From Pseudanabaena sp. (GTDB lineage: Bacteria > Cyanobacteriota > Cyanobacteriia > Pseudanabaenales > Pseudanabaenaceae), in the NCBI GenBank assembly GCA_003249035.1, contig QBMK01000012.1:1-64000 (forward strand): DNA of 64,000 nucleotides. The letters are read 5' to 3'. The position numbers were made by a program, and so were the translations under genes. Below, piece after piece: positions 7,806 through 18,107 of the stretch. The notes below the pieces were generated by a model that was given only the letters and a program-made list of their open reading frames with translations, ran no database searches and was not told the origin of the DNA. Positions within the stretch are counted from its first letter, which is position 1; each line of letters starts with the position of its first letter.

Positions 7806-9177
7806 AGAACTTGTTTGAGAAGTGATCGCAATTTGCGAGAAATCTTTCTAATAGGTTCGTTTGCGCCCCAAAGTGCAGATGAGTATAAGCGGCATGAACT
7901 TGATAACGTTGCCAGCCTTCGGAGTCATATTGCAAATGTGAGTCATAGCCTTGCAGAGAATACAAGGGTCGATCGCAGATTTCGGTTAAAGATGAACGAT
8001 GAAACTCATGTCCCCAAATCCGATCGCCTTTTTTCATGAGCGGACTATCTTGCAACGCGATCGCTTGACGATATCCGAGAGTTAGGCGCTTTCCCATTTT
8101 TGCAGCCGTCGGGAAAATATTCGCCATTGGGAAAGATTGATCCTGAAAATCAACAATGCGATCGCATAGATACATCAAGCCGCCACATTCAGCATAGGTA
8201 GGAATTCCTGATTTGATGGCATTGTGCACAGATTCTTTAGCGGTTTTATTTTCGGATAATTCATGGGCGAATACTTCGGGAAAGCCACCGCCAAAATATA
8301 AACCTTGGATATTTTCAGGTAAAGCGCGATCGCTAATTGGACTCCAAGGAATTAACTCCGCGCCCATTTCTCGAAATAAATCGAGATTGTCGGCATAGTA
8401 AAAACTGAAGGCACGATCTTGAGCGATCGCAACGCGAAGCCCCTCACCCGCAGCCACTCTCACTGAGGGTGAGGTAGCTGGAGGGGGAGGGCTTTCCATT
8501 AGTGGTAATAACTTCTCCCAATCAAAACAAGTCTCGCCTAAATGTGCCAATCGCTGAATAATTCCATCAAGATCGGACATTTCCGCAGTGGGGACTAGTC
8601 CTAAATGACGATCAGGAATGGAGATGTTATCTTGGCGGCGGAGAACTCCTACAATTGGTAAATTCAATGGCTCTAGAGCTTGGGTTAATAACTCTAAATG
8701 GCGATCGCTACCAACGCGATTAAGCACAACTCCCGCAATATGAATACGAGGATCAAAGGTGCGATATCCATGGGCGATCGCCGCAATGGATCGGGAAGTA
8801 CTCGCACAATTGAGAATCAAGATTACGGGAATGTTTAACAATCGGGCAATGTGAGCGGTGCTAGCTGTGTCGTCTTTGCCTGTTGCTCCGTCGAATAGCC
8901 CCATTACCCCCTCAATAAGAGCATATTCAGCATTCTGACTATGTTTTGCAAAGCATGACTTCACATAGGATTCGGAAGTTAAGACAGGATCGAGATTGCG
9001 ACAAGGTAGCCCTGTGATGTAGGAATGGAACATCGGATCGATGTAGTCAGGCCCAACTTTAAAAGATTGCACTGGAGATTTAGTAGATAGCGATCGCGCT
9101 TTCATTGCGGCTAGTAGTGCCAAAGTTACTGTGGTTTTGCCTACGCCACTCCGTTCACCCGCGATGATAATTGCCAT
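7804..9177 (-). CDS. cbiA: Cobyrinic acid a,c-diamide synthase
   Basis: A 457-residue CobB/CbiA-type enzyme that amidates the a and c side chains of cobyrinic acid in cobalamin synthesis, using ATP and glutamine. The N-terminal ATPase domain opens MAIIIAGERSGVGKTTVTLA (P-loop GERSGVGKTT); then FKVGPDYIDPMFH and ALIEGVMGLFDG. The C-terminal class I glutaminase domain carries the nucleophile in YAECGGLMYL and the late GHEFHRSS. I start at the ATG at 9175-9177, because the 29-residue upstream extension is atypical and the P-loop normally sits at the very N-terminus. No B12 riboswitch is seen upstream. Confidence 0.94.
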   Translation of the reverse strand: MAIIIAGERSGVGKTTVTLALLAAMKARSLSTKSPVQSFKVGPDYIDPMFHSYITGLPCRNLDPVLTSESYVKSCFAKHSQNAEYALIEGVMGLFDGATGKDDTASTAHIARLLNIPVILILNCASTSRSIAAIAHGYRTFDPRIHIAGVVLNRVGSDRHLELLTQALEPLNLPIVGVLRRQDNISIPDRHLGLVPTAEMSDLDGIIQRLAHLGETCFDWEKLLPLMESPPPPATSPSVRVAAGEGLRVAIAQDRAFSFYYADNLDLFREMGAELIPWSPISDRALPENIQGLYFGGGFPEVFAHELSENKTAKESVHNAIKSGIPTYAECGGLMYLCDRIVDFQDQSFPMANIFPTAAKMGKRLTLGYRQAIALQDSPLMKKGDRIWGHEFHRSSLTEICDRPLYSLQGYDSHLQYDSEGWQRYQVHAAYTHLHFGAQTNLLERFLANCDHFSNKF

Positions 9178-9477
9178 TGTTATAGATAAGTAAGAAGGTT
9201 TAATTATTTGTAGCGGATAGGTATAGCTAATTTGGTGTATTAGAAATCTTTTTAAACAAGCCAAACATGGTTCTTGGAAAATTCACTATTGTGCCAATTA
9301 TGTTACCCAGAACAAAGATGATGAATCTCTTACTGGTAGAGAATCAGGGCAACCACGGGGGGATGTCCTAATATCTGAGAAATTCATGTTCTATAGAGGC
9401 TGTGCCCCTGTGCCAGCCCCAAACCTCAGCTATCGTAGGAATTCTATCTTAAAGCATTTCCAACCCATTATGGGGAT
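9178..9477. other. 300-bp spacer upstream of cbiA and downstream of RND genes
   Basis: I see no conserved gene. A cobalamin riboswitch was looked for upstream of cbiA and its B12-box signature was not found. A short GC-rich imperfect repeat (CTGTGCCCCTGTGCC) occurs near 9400. The promoter of cbiA must lie here but I cannot place it. Confidence 0.4.
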
Positions 9478-12400
9478 TCACTTTACGGTATTTTTTGCGG
9501 CGCGGTTGACAAATAATCGCTGTAAGAGTTTTGCTAAGCTCTTAAAAGTATTGCTAAGGTTGCGGTTGGGTTGACCTAGCATTTTTCTCCATGCTTCCAT
9601 ATAGGTATAAAACACAGGCGTTAGATAAAGAGTCAAAATTTGTGAAAAAACCAAGCCACCAACGATCGCAATACCGAGAGGACGACGCGCCTCGGATCCA
9701 ACACCACCACCTAATGCGATCGGCAATGTCCCGATTAGGGCTGCCATAGTCGTCATCATGATCGGACGAAAACGCACGATACAGGCGGCGTAAATTGCAT
9801 CTAGTGGACTCTTGTTTTCTCGTCGCTGTGCTTCGATCGCAAAGTCAACTAGCATGATCCCGTTCTTTTTGACAATTCCTACTAACAGAATAATCCCAAT
9901 AAAAGAATAGAGGTTTAGCTCAACTTGAAACACCCATAGGTTTAGCAATGCGCCAAAACCTGCGGAAGGAAGTCCAGACAGAATTGTGATCGGATGAATA
10001 AAATCTTCATAGAGAATTCCTAGAATTAAATAAATCACCACAATTGAGACTAGCAACAACCAACCTAAGTCGTTAAAGGATTGGCTGAAAACCTGCGCCG
10101 ATCCTTGAAAACTTGTGGTTACAGTGTCTGGCAATACTTCCTTAGCAACTTTTTTAATCGCATCGGTAGCGTCACTGAGCGATGTTCCTAACTGTGTATC
10201 AAAGGAAATTGTTGCGGAAGGAAGTTGGGCAAGGTGGTTAACGGTGAGAGGACCTACATTCTGCACAATTGTAGCGATCGCACTTAAGGGAATCGATTTC
10301 CCACTGTTAGATTTGACATAAATCATCGATAGTGCGGTCGGATCGCGTTGGAATTCTGGTTTGAGTTCTAAAATGACGTAAAATTGGTTGTCTGGAGTAT
10401 AAATTGTCGAAACTTGACTAGAACCATAGGCATTACCTAGAGTCTTTTCTATTTGTGAAGCTGTAATTCCTAAAAGAGCAGCTTTATCATGATTGATTTG
10501 GATTTCTATTTGTGGGGTTCTGAGTTGAAGATCGCTATCAACGCCGCGCAGTCCAGATAAAGCTTTGACCTTATCCAATAGCTTTGGTACAGAATCACGT
10601 AGATCCTGTAAATTTAGGCTCTGAAGGGTAAATTGATAGGTGGAATTGGTTTGCTGTCCACCAATGGGAATCGCCGCAGGAGCGCGTAAAAATGTTTGAA
10701 TACCGATAACGCGACGAAGTTTGGGTGTAAGTTCCTGTATGATTTCATCGGCGCTGAGTTGTCTCTGGTCACGAGGTTTTAAACGGATCGTAATCCGTCC
10801 ATTATTTATGGAAGCATTAGGTCCCGATGCGCCAACTGTTGAGTTAAGTGCGGCAATATTTGGATCTTGGCGAATAATATCTACTACTTCTTGCTGATGC
10901 TTTAACATATCGTCAAAGGAAATATCTTGGGCAGCCTTTGTGCTTGCTGAAAGTTGTCCAGTATCTTCTGTGGGGATAAAACCTTTGGGAACGAGGGTAA
11001 ATAGATAAAAGGTGAGAAATAGCAAAATAAGAGAACTAATCATCGTGATGCGGCGATGTTTTAAGACTGGCTTCAATGTCCATTCATAGCCCTTGAGTAA
11101 ATTATCGAAAGCGCCCTCTAGAAGATTCGCCAAACGGTTTGGTCGATGATGCGATCGCTCACTAGATTTTAAAAATCGGCTACAAAGCATTGGCGTGAGA
11201 CTAAGAGAAACAAAACCTGATACGAGAATGGCAATGCTAATCGTAATCGCAAATTCATGGAACAGTTTCCCAATTAACCCACTCATAAAGATAATGGGAA
11301 TGAATACTGCGACTAAGGAGAGGGTCATCGATAAAATTGTGAAGCTGACTTCTTGCGAACCCTTTAGCGCCGCCGCCATTGGGGACTCTCCCATCTCGCG
11401 ATGACGGACAATATTTTCCAACACGACGATCGCATCATCAACCACAAATCCGACTGAGAGCGTCAAAGCCATCAGCGATAAATTATCTAGGGAATATCCC
11501 AATACATACATGGCGGCAAAAGTACCAATGATGGCGATCGGTAGCGCCATACTGGGAATCATCGTGGCGGGAAGATCTCGTAGAAACAAGAAAATCACTA
11601 AAATCACAAGGGCAATTGAGAGGATTAAGGTGAATTGCACATCTTGAATAGAAGCGCGGATCGAGATGGAGCGATCGTAGAGAATTCCCATCACAATCGA
11701 TTGAGGAATTTGTGCCTGTAAGGTCGGGAGCATTGCTTTAACCGCATCGACAATTTTTACAGTGTTCGCCCCTGGTTGTGGCTGCACGGCGAGAACGATG
11801 GAGGGTTGATTGGAAACTTTGCGATCGCTAAATAAATTCGATATTTTATTGTTTTGGATACTATCAATCACATTGCCTAAGTCTTTTAGTTTTACTGGTG
11901 CGCCATTTTGATAACTAACTATTAACTCTCCATAGGCGGCGGCATCATTTAGCTGTCCATTTGCTTGAATCAGATAGCTCTTATCTTTGCCAGACAAGCT
12001 ACCAGTGGGTAGGGTGGCATTCCCCTGCTGAATTGCCGTCTTAATTTGATCGAGTCCAATACCTTTAGCTGCAACCGATCGCGGATCGAGTTGGACTCGG
12101 ACTGCATATTGCTTTTGACCATAGACCTGTACTTGAGCAACTCCATTAATTGCGGAGATGGGCTGAGCGATCGCAATCTCTGCATTTTCATCGACTTCGG
12201 AAATCGGTAGGGTTTCCGAATAGAGATAGAGATAGAGGACTGGGGAAACCGATGGATTGACTTTGCGATAGGTTGGTGGTTTGGGCATATCCGCAGGTAA
12301 TTGCCCTGCCGCCGCCGAGATTGCGGCTTGCACATCCTTGGCGGCGGAAGCAACATTGCGGCTAAAGTCAAACTGTAAGGAGATACTAGTACTACCAGCG

Positions 12401-12654
12401 GAACTGGTGGAATTAAACGAGTTTAGTCCTGCAATTTCCGTAAATTGGCGTTCGAGAGGTGCAGCGACGGCTGAAGCCATAGTTTCGGGTGTGCCGCCTG
12501 GGAGGCTTGCCGAGACGCTGATAAAAGGATATTCAACGTTGGGGAGAGCGCTGATTGGCAATAAGGTATAGCTCAGAATTCCAAAGACGAGGATACCAAT
12601 CATGACTAAGGTTGTCATGACTGGACGGGTGATAAATAGTTTAGAAAGATTCAT
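9478..12654 (-). CDS. RND efflux pump, HAE1/AcrB family (second of two)
   Basis: A 1058-residue inner-membrane proton/drug antiporter subunit. It has the RND layout: one membrane helix at about 11-30, a large periplasmic loop, helices 2-6, a second large loop and helices 8-12. The TM4 proton-relay motif SVGFVVDDAIVVLENI and the later KKNGIMLVDFA match AcrB. It starts 4 bp after the stop of the preceding pump gene. Two non-identical tandem RND genes behind one adaptor recall the mdtABC arrangement, where the two form a mixed trimer; this is inference. No outer-membrane TolC gene is adjacent. Confidence 0.93.
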   Translation of the reverse strand: MNLSKLFITRPVMTTLVMIGILVFGILSYTLLPISALPNVEYPFISVSASLPGGTPETMASAVAAPLERQFTEIAGLNSFNSTSSAGSTSISLQFDFSRNVASAAKDVQAAISAAAGQLPADMPKPPTYRKVNPSVSPVLYLYLYSETLPISEVDENAEIAIAQPISAINGVAQVQVYGQKQYAVRVQLDPRSVAAKGIGLDQIKTAIQQGNATLPTGSLSGKDKSYLIQANGQLNDAAAYGELIVSYQNGAPVKLKDLGNVIDSIQNNKISNLFSDRKVSNQPSIVLAVQPQPGANTVKIVDAVKAMLPTLQAQIPQSIVMGILYDRSISIRASIQDVQFTLILSIALVILVIFLFLRDLPATMIPSMALPIAIIGTFAAMYVLGYSLDNLSLMALTLSVGFVVDDAIVVLENIVRHREMGESPMAAALKGSQEVSFTILSMTLSLVAVFIPIIFMSGLIGKLFHEFAITISIAILVSGFVSLSLTPMLCSRFLKSSERSHHRPNRLANLLEGAFDNLLKGYEWTLKPVLKHRRITMISSLILLFLTFYLFTLVPKGFIPTEDTGQLSASTKAAQDISFDDMLKHQQEVVDIIRQDPNIAALNSTVGASGPNASINNGRITIRLKPRDQRQLSADEIIQELTPKLRRVIGIQTFLRAPAAIPIGGQQTNSTYQFTLQSLNLQDLRDSVPKLLDKVKALSGLRGVDSDLQLRTPQIEIQINHDKAALLGITASQIEKTLGNAYGSSQVSTIYTPDNQFYVILELKPEFQRDPTALSMIYVKSNSGKSIPLSAIATIVQNVGPLTVNHLAQLPSATISFDTQLGTSLSDATDAIKKVAKEVLPDTVTTSFQGSAQVFSQSFNDLGWLLLVSIVVIYLILGILYEDFIHPITILSGLPSAGFGALLNLWVFQVELNLYSFIGIILLVGIVKKNGIMLVDFAIEAQRRENKSPLDAIYAACIVRFRPIMMTTMAALIGTLPIALGGGVGSEARRPLGIAIVGGLVFSQILTLYLTPVFYTYMEAWRKMLGQPNRNLSNTFKSLAKLLQRLFVNRAAKNTVK

Positions 12655-12658
12655 ATTC

Positions 12659-15600
12659 TTACGCCCGTTCCAAGAAAAGATTTTTGAAATTAAATCCTTT
12701 AAGTTTTTTACGCCACGCTTCCATATAGATATAGAAGACAGGCGTTAAGTAAAGCGTCAGGATTTGGGAAAAGATTAGTCCGCCTACAACGGCAATACCT
12801 AAAGGGCGGCGCGATTCTGAACCTGCACCAAAACCGATCGCGATCGGCAAAGTTCCCATCAGCGCCGCCATTGTCGTCATCATGATTGGGCGAAATCTGA
12901 CTAAACAGGCTTGATAGATTGCGGTTGCGGGCTTTAGCGATTCAGTGCGCTGGATCTCGATCGCAAAGTCCACCATCATAATTCCATTTTTCTTGACAAT
13001 ACCGACGAGTAAAATAATGCCAATAAAGGAATAAACATTAAGTTCCACATGAAATATCATCAAGGTTAGTAATGCGCCAAAGCCTGCGGATGGCAAACCT
13101 GAGAGAATGGTAATCGGATGAATAAAATCCTCGTAGAGAATTCCCAGAATCAAATAAATCACGAGAATTGCTACGGCTAATAAAAATATTAAACTAGGCA
13201 AAGAACTCTGGAATACCTGACTAGCTCCCGTAAAGCTCGTGGCAATATTTTCAGGGATCGTCTCGCGGATTAACTGCTCGATTTGCTGATTGGCATTTCC
13301 TAAAGCCACATTGGGCGCTAAGTTATAGGAAATTGTTGCCGAATTCATTCTCCCTGCATGATTGACCATTAGCGGCGCAATTGCTTGGGAAACTGTCGCG
13401 AAGGTATTGAGTGGTACGACTTGACCAGAAGTAGAAGTGATATAGAGAGATAGCAAAGCTTTGATATCTTGCTGATATTCTGGCTCCAATTCGAGAATTA
13501 CCTGATACTCATTAGTAGAACCATAAATCGTTGAGACTTGATAGGCTGCATAAGCGCTTCTGAGGGCATTCTCGATCTGTTGGGCGGTGATCCCACGGGT
13601 AGATGCTTTACTGCGATCGATGTCAATTTTGACTTGAGATGTCATCTGCAAATCGCTATTCACATCTTGCAATAGTGGCAATGCTTTCAGTTTTTCTACC
13701 AGTTGCGGCACATATTCTTGTAAAGGCTGCACATCAGTATTTTGAAGCTCTAGTTGATATAGTCCAGTAGTTTGCTGAGTGCCAATGGGAATCGCAGGTG
13801 GATTTTGTAAAAATACTTGGATGCCTATGACATCAGCAAGTTTCTTGCGTAATTCTTGAATAACTTCATCGGCGCTTGCCTCGCGTTGCGATCGCGGTTT
13901 CAGACGGATAAATAAACTGCCCGAATTGCTAGCACCTGCAGCACTTCCAGCATTTGCACCAATATTCGAGTTCACTGCATACACATTAGGATCTTTGCTG
14001 ATCAGTTCAGCAACCTCTTGTTGACGAGTCACCAGAGCTTCAAAAGATGTATCTTGAGCTGCTTGAGTCGTGCCGATGATCTGCCCAGTATCTTCACTGG
14101 GAATGAATCCCTTCGGCACGGCGAGAAATAGCCCAATCGTGGCAAATAGCAGCACAAAGGATAAAATCATCGTGGTGCGATGGTACTTCATCACTGTTTT
14201 GAGACTGCGATCGTATTGACCGAGAACGCGATCAAATATTGCCTCTGTGGCGCGATAAAAAAGGCTTTGGCTTGCATGGTTGACGGGGCGCAAAAAGCGA
14301 CTGCATAACATCGGCGTTAAGCTCAGGGACACAAATCCTGAAACTAGAATCGAAACTGCGATCGTTACCGCAAATTCATGGAATAAGCGCCCTAAAAGTT
14401 CGCTCATAAATAACATGGGAATGAATACAGCGACTAATGAGAGCGTCATCGACAGGATCGTAAAACCGATTTCCCTAGAGCCATTGAGCGCCGCTTGCAT
14501 AGGGCGTTCGCCCATTTCCATATGTCGCACGATATTTTCCAACATGACGATCGCATCATCCACAACAAAGCCCACCGATAGGGTGAGCGCCATCAGAGAT
14601 AGGTTATCCAGCGAAAAATTTAGCTGGTGCATCACCGCAAATGTACCGATCAGCGATACGGGCAGAGCCAAACTGGGAATTACAGTTGCTGAGAGGTTTC
14701 GCAGAAACACGAAGATCACTAAAACCACTAAGGCGATCGTTAAAACTAGCGTAAATCGCACATCATCAACAGAATCGCGAATTGATTGGGAAGCGTCGTA
14801 TAGCACCCCAATTTGCACAGAACTGGGAACCTGTTCGCGCAGTTTGGGCAGTAATTTCTGAATCGTATCGACAACTTCTACCGTGTTTGTCCCTGGTTGA
14901 CGTTGAATTGTGAGAATAATGGCGCGAGTATTGTTATACCAGCTTGCAACCTTATCATTCTCAACGCTATCAATTACTCGTCCAAGTTGTTCTAGATAAA
15001 GTGGTGCGCCATTTTTATAGGCAATAATCAGTTTGCGATAGGCGGCGGCATCTTGAAGCTGTCCGTTGGTCTGGACGGTAAAGTTTTTATGATCGCCCGA
15101 AAGACTTCCTGTCGGTAAGTTGACATTGCCCAGCTGGATCGCCGTCTGCACTTGATCGATGCCAACACCTTGACTAGCAAGCTTTTGCGGATCGAGTTGG
15201 ATTCTTGCCGCATACTTTTGGGAACCGTAAACGCTCACTTGCGCTACCCCCGAAATTGTCGAGAGCTTTTGGGCTAGGTAAGTTTCTGGGTAATTATCGA
15301 CTTGCGAGAGTGGTAGCGTCGGTGAATAGAGATAAAGATAGAGAATCGGTTGATCGGCAGGATTAACCTTGCTAAAGGTGGGAGGATTGGGCAAATCATT
15401 CGCCACTTGTCCTGAAGCTGCTGCGATCGCAGCCTGTACATCTTGAGCAGCATCGTCGATACTACGGCTGAGGTTAAATTGCAGCGCGATTTGGGTTTTT
15501 CCTAATGTGGTGGTGGAGTTGAGCGAATCTAATCCTGCAATACTAGAAAACTGCGCTTCTAGGGGACGTGTTACCGAAGCTGCCATCGTTTCGGGACTAG

Positions 15601-15760
15601 CCCCTGGTCTTGATGCAGTTACCTGAATCGTGGGATAGTCCACGCTCGGTAAATAGCTGATCGGTAAAGACTGATAGCTCATCCATCCAAAGATGAGGAT
15701 TCCCGCCATTACCAAAGTGGTCATGATCGGGCGACGAATGAAAATTTCTGAGAGGTTCAT
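12659..15760 (-). CDS. RND efflux pump, HAE1/AcrB family (first of two)
   Basis: A 1033-residue RND transporter, clearly paralogous to the next gene (shared LPISxLPxVxYPxI, GFVVDDAIV and DFIHPITILSGLPSAGFGAL). The TM4 acidic pair is in SVGFVVDDAIVMLENI and the TM10 lysine region in GIVKKNGIMMVDFAIE. Its ATG overlaps the adaptor gene's stop in a TAATG junction at 15758-15762, so translation is coupled. Substrates may include drugs or metabolites; HAE1-type signatures, not metal-pump ones, argue for organic compounds. The pair probably arose by tandem duplication. Confidence 0.93.
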   Translation of the reverse strand: MNLSEIFIRRPIMTTLVMAGILIFGWMSYQSLPISYLPSVDYPTIQVTASRPGASPETMAASVTRPLEAQFSSIAGLDSLNSTTTLGKTQIALQFNLSRSIDDAAQDVQAAIAAASGQVANDLPNPPTFSKVNPADQPILYLYLYSPTLPLSQVDNYPETYLAQKLSTISGVAQVSVYGSQKYAARIQLDPQKLASQGVGIDQVQTAIQLGNVNLPTGSLSGDHKNFTVQTNGQLQDAAAYRKLIIAYKNGAPLYLEQLGRVIDSVENDKVASWYNNTRAIILTIQRQPGTNTVEVVDTIQKLLPKLREQVPSSVQIGVLYDASQSIRDSVDDVRFTLVLTIALVVLVIFVFLRNLSATVIPSLALPVSLIGTFAVMHQLNFSLDNLSLMALTLSVGFVVDDAIVMLENIVRHMEMGERPMQAALNGSREIGFTILSMTLSLVAVFIPMLFMSELLGRLFHEFAVTIAVSILVSGFVSLSLTPMLCSRFLRPVNHASQSLFYRATEAIFDRVLGQYDRSLKTVMKYHRTTMILSFVLLFATIGLFLAVPKGFIPSEDTGQIIGTTQAAQDTSFEALVTRQQEVAELISKDPNVYAVNSNIGANAGSAAGASNSGSLFIRLKPRSQREASADEVIQELRKKLADVIGIQVFLQNPPAIPIGTQQTTGLYQLELQNTDVQPLQEYVPQLVEKLKALPLLQDVNSDLQMTSQVKIDIDRSKASTRGITAQQIENALRSAYAAYQVSTIYGSTNEYQVILELEPEYQQDIKALLSLYITSTSGQVVPLNTFATVSQAIAPLMVNHAGRMNSATISYNLAPNVALGNANQQIEQLIRETIPENIATSFTGASQVFQSSLPSLIFLLAVAILVIYLILGILYEDFIHPITILSGLPSAGFGALLTLMIFHVELNVYSFIGIILLVGIVKKNGIMMVDFAIEIQRTESLKPATAIYQACLVRFRPIMMTTMAALMGTLPIAIGFGAGSESRRPLGIAVVGGLIFSQILTLYLTPVFYIYMEAWRKKLKGFNFKNLFLERA

Positions 15761-17382
15761 TAATTTGTGCCCTCTGTTTTTGCTGGTGGATTTTTGTCAG
15801 TCTTGGGTGAGCTATTCGGCGCTCCATTTGTAGAGCCATCTGTAGAACCAGATCGGTGACCTTTTCCTGATTTCTTGCGATCGCTTGCAGGCTTAGTAGG
15901 ATCATCACTCGTTTTAGTCTTAGCGCCGCTAGAGTCATTACTACTATCAGCCGCTTTCACCTTGATCTTGCTACCATTGACCAAGTTCGCTTGCCCATCA
16001 ATAACAACGCGATCACCTGATTTTAATCCCTTCTGAATTACATCTAGCCCGTCAATGCTGCTACTCGCAACTACAGGAACATTGGTTACAGTCGGATTAT
16101 CCTTATCTTCGTCATTGACCACAAATACAAACTGTCCATTTGGTCCATTTTGTACCGCTTGAGCAGGAACCACGATCGCATTTGGTTGTTCATTCAGGGT
16201 CAGCGTTGTGTTTACAAACTGTCCTGGGAATAACTTCCCATTGGCATTATTAAAGTCCCCAATCAGTTGAATTGTACCTGTCGTATTATCAACCGTATTG
16301 TTAATGAAGGTCAAAGTCCCCGAAATCGGCGTATCACTACCCGCAAAGGTGACAACCACATTCAGTTTGCCATTCTTCATCCGCTTTTGGATTTCGGGAA
16401 GATTCACTTCAGGAATCGCAAAGGATACTTGAATCGGATTGATTTGCGCGATCGTGACTAGAGGATTAGCGCTATTCGCTTGCACCACATTACCTTCAGT
16501 GACAAGAATATTACCAGCGCGTCCATCAATTGGTGCATAAATTTCTGTATAGGAAGCTAGTACTTGCACATTTTGGTAGGCTGCTTCATCGGTGGCAAGC
16601 ACCGCTTCGGCATTGGCGATCGCAGCCTTATCACCTTCAACAACCGCCATCGCATAGGTAATAGCTTCGCGATCGCCTTGCAATGTTGCCTCAGATATAT
16701 TGTTGCTAGTACTGTATTGCTGAGCTTGATCCTGACTGATCGCTCCTTCTTTGTACAAAGCGTTATAGCGATTGCTTTGGGATTTGGCAAATTGAGCCTG
16801 TGCCTCATCTTTTGCTAAATTTGCTTCCGCCGATCGCACTAGTCCCAAATCTCTATCTAAGGTAGCCCTAGCCTGTTGCACTTGAGCAAGATCCCTTGCT
16901 AAAATTCCTTGTGCTTGTTGAATTGCCGCAGTTTGCGATCGGTTGTCAATCGTGAATAAGAGATCGCCTTTATGCACCTCCTGTCCTTTTTTGAAATGTA
17001 CGCCTGTAATCATGCCTCCTGCTTGCGGTGTTACGGAAACCGTCGAACTAGCCTGAACATTACCGATCGCCTGTAATTGAATTGGTACAGTCTTTTGCGT
17101 AACTACCGTCACGGCTACTGGCACAACCTGCCCTTGTTTAGCAGTTTGTTTATTAGCACCATCATTCTGTTTAGGCGCTGTTAGAGCCTTAAAACTAAAG
17201 AAACCCACAGTTCCCAGCAATAATAAACCTGCGATCGCTAGACCAACCTTTTTTTTACTTAACCTTCCCGATTGCGGTTTTAAGAGATTGCGATCGCTAT
17301 CAATATCGTCAGCAAGTCGATCAGAAGAATGATTAATCCCTTCCTCGTAATTTAATGGAATCTCTAATTGCTGTTCATTCAT
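15760..17382 (-). CDS. RND periplasmic adaptor (membrane fusion protein)
   Basis: A 540-residue HlyD/AcrA-type adaptor. A cytoplasmic N-terminus leads to one membrane helix (about 46-66, VGLAIAGLLLLGTVGFFSF); a barrel-sandwich region follows (VSVTPQAGGMITGVHFKKGQ), then a long coiled-coil hairpin (about 150-265) and the second lipoyl half (EIYAPIDGRAGNILVTEGN), ending with the beta-barrel. The last 60 residues are a low-complexity S/K/P/G/T tail, unusual in length. It is the first gene of the operon, and the promoter should lie in 17383-17700. Confidence 0.92.
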   Translation of the reverse strand: MNEQQLEIPLNYEEGINHSSDRLADDIDSDRNLLKPQSGRLSKKKVGLAIAGLLLLGTVGFFSFKALTAPKQNDGANKQTAKQGQVVPVAVTVVTQKTVPIQLQAIGNVQASSTVSVTPQAGGMITGVHFKKGQEVHKGDLLFTIDNRSQTAAIQQAQGILARDLAQVQQARATLDRDLGLVRSAEANLAKDEAQAQFAKSQSNRYNALYKEGAISQDQAQQYSTSNNISEATLQGDREAITYAMAVVEGDKAAIANAEAVLATDEAAYQNVQVLASYTEIYAPIDGRAGNILVTEGNVVQANSANPLVTIAQINPIQVSFAIPEVNLPEIQKRMKNGKLNVVVTFAGSDTPISGTLTFINNTVDNTTGTIQLIGDFNNANGKLFPGQFVNTTLTLNEQPNAIVVPAQAVQNGPNGQFVFVVNDEDKDNPTVTNVPVVASSSIDGLDVIQKGLKSGDRVVIDGQANLVNGSKIKVKAADSSNDSSGAKTKTSDDPTKPASDRKKSGKGHRSGSTDGSTNGAPNSSPKTDKNPPAKTEGTN

Positions 17383-17863
17383 GGTAATTGGTGGAAATAA
17401 AGAAGGCTATTATGGTGATATATCGTTTGAAGGATTAGGTGTCTGCTCGTAGGATTTCTCGAAAACGATCTGAATTTTTGCTTTCTGCTCCACCATCAGA
17501 TCGAGACTATCAATTCTATTTTGACCATATGAACGTTTAATAGTGTTAGGAATAAGACTCAATCAATTTAGAAAAGGCTTAGGACTGTCTAAATATTCCT
17601 AAGCCTAAGATGTGAGGAGTCTTAACGACTTCAACAATCTTATCGGGTGCAAGGAATTTGCACATGACCATGAAGTAACGACTAGACTAGTCGAAAAGTA
17701 ATGAAGTACTAGTGACTTTTTTCCTATTGCTTATTTAAAAATCAGGCTTAATTTCTCTAGCACAATCAACAAAAGAATTGTTATATAGATAGTACTTAAA
17801 CAAAAAGACCTCAAAACCTTTGAAAACACTTTTTGTATATAGCAAGTGAAAAGAAAAGATATT
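17383..17863. other. Divergent promoter spacer (481 bp)
   Basis: The spacer lies between the efflux operon (minus) and the small MshEN-like gene (plus). It contains an inverted repeat AGGCTTAGGA/TCCTAAGCCT (17575-17584 and 17597-17606), which is a candidate operator or attenuator for the efflux genes, and the short palindrome GACTAGACTAGTC near 17680. No gene is seen. Roles are inference. Confidence 0.4.
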
Positions 17864-18049
17864 ATGCAACTTGGAGAAATCTTAATTCGTAAAAAGCTGA
17901 TATCCCAAACTCAGTTAGAGCAAACTTTAGCTCTTATAGAATCTACTGATAAGCAGCTTGGTGAATTGCTGTTAGACAATGGAGAAATTTTTGGCACACA
18001 GCTCAAAGAAGCTCTGAACGAACTGTATTGGCGAAATAATGGATTTTAG
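17864..18049 (+). CDS. Small MshEN-like (GspE N-terminal-like) protein, 61 aa
   Basis: The protein starts MQLGEILIRKKLISQTQLEQ and consists of two similar halves (LGEILIRKKLISQTQLEQTL and LGELLLDNGEIFGTQLKEAL). This is the two-motif layout of the MshEN domain found at the N-terminus of type II secretion and pilus ATPases, where it can bind c-di-GMP. Here it stands alone. Key arginine and glycine positions of the binding motif are partly replaced, so ligand binding is doubtful. I prefer the ATG at 17864 over a GTG at 17846 because the domain normally begins at this methionine. It precedes a sensor kinase by 58 bp. Confidence 0.6.
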   Translation: MQLGEILIRKKLISQTQLEQTLALIESTDKQLGELLLDNGEIFGTQLKEALNELYWRNNGF

Positions 18050-18107
18050 ATCATTGACTAAGCGTAGTAATCAAGTATAAGCCTCGTTAATTACCATGTA
18101 AGCCCCT

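Noticed and set aside
9178-9477. Cobalamin riboswitch upstream of cbiA
   Set aside because: The B12-box and the conserved GCCACTG element were not found on the minus strand.
9386-9574. 62-residue plus-strand frame overlapping the end of the RND gene
   Set aside because: Antisense to a conserved coding end and without family resemblance.
14280-14861. 193-residue plus-strand frame inside the RND gene
   Set aside because: Long antisense shadow of a strongly conserved RND coding region; composition follows the opposite strand.
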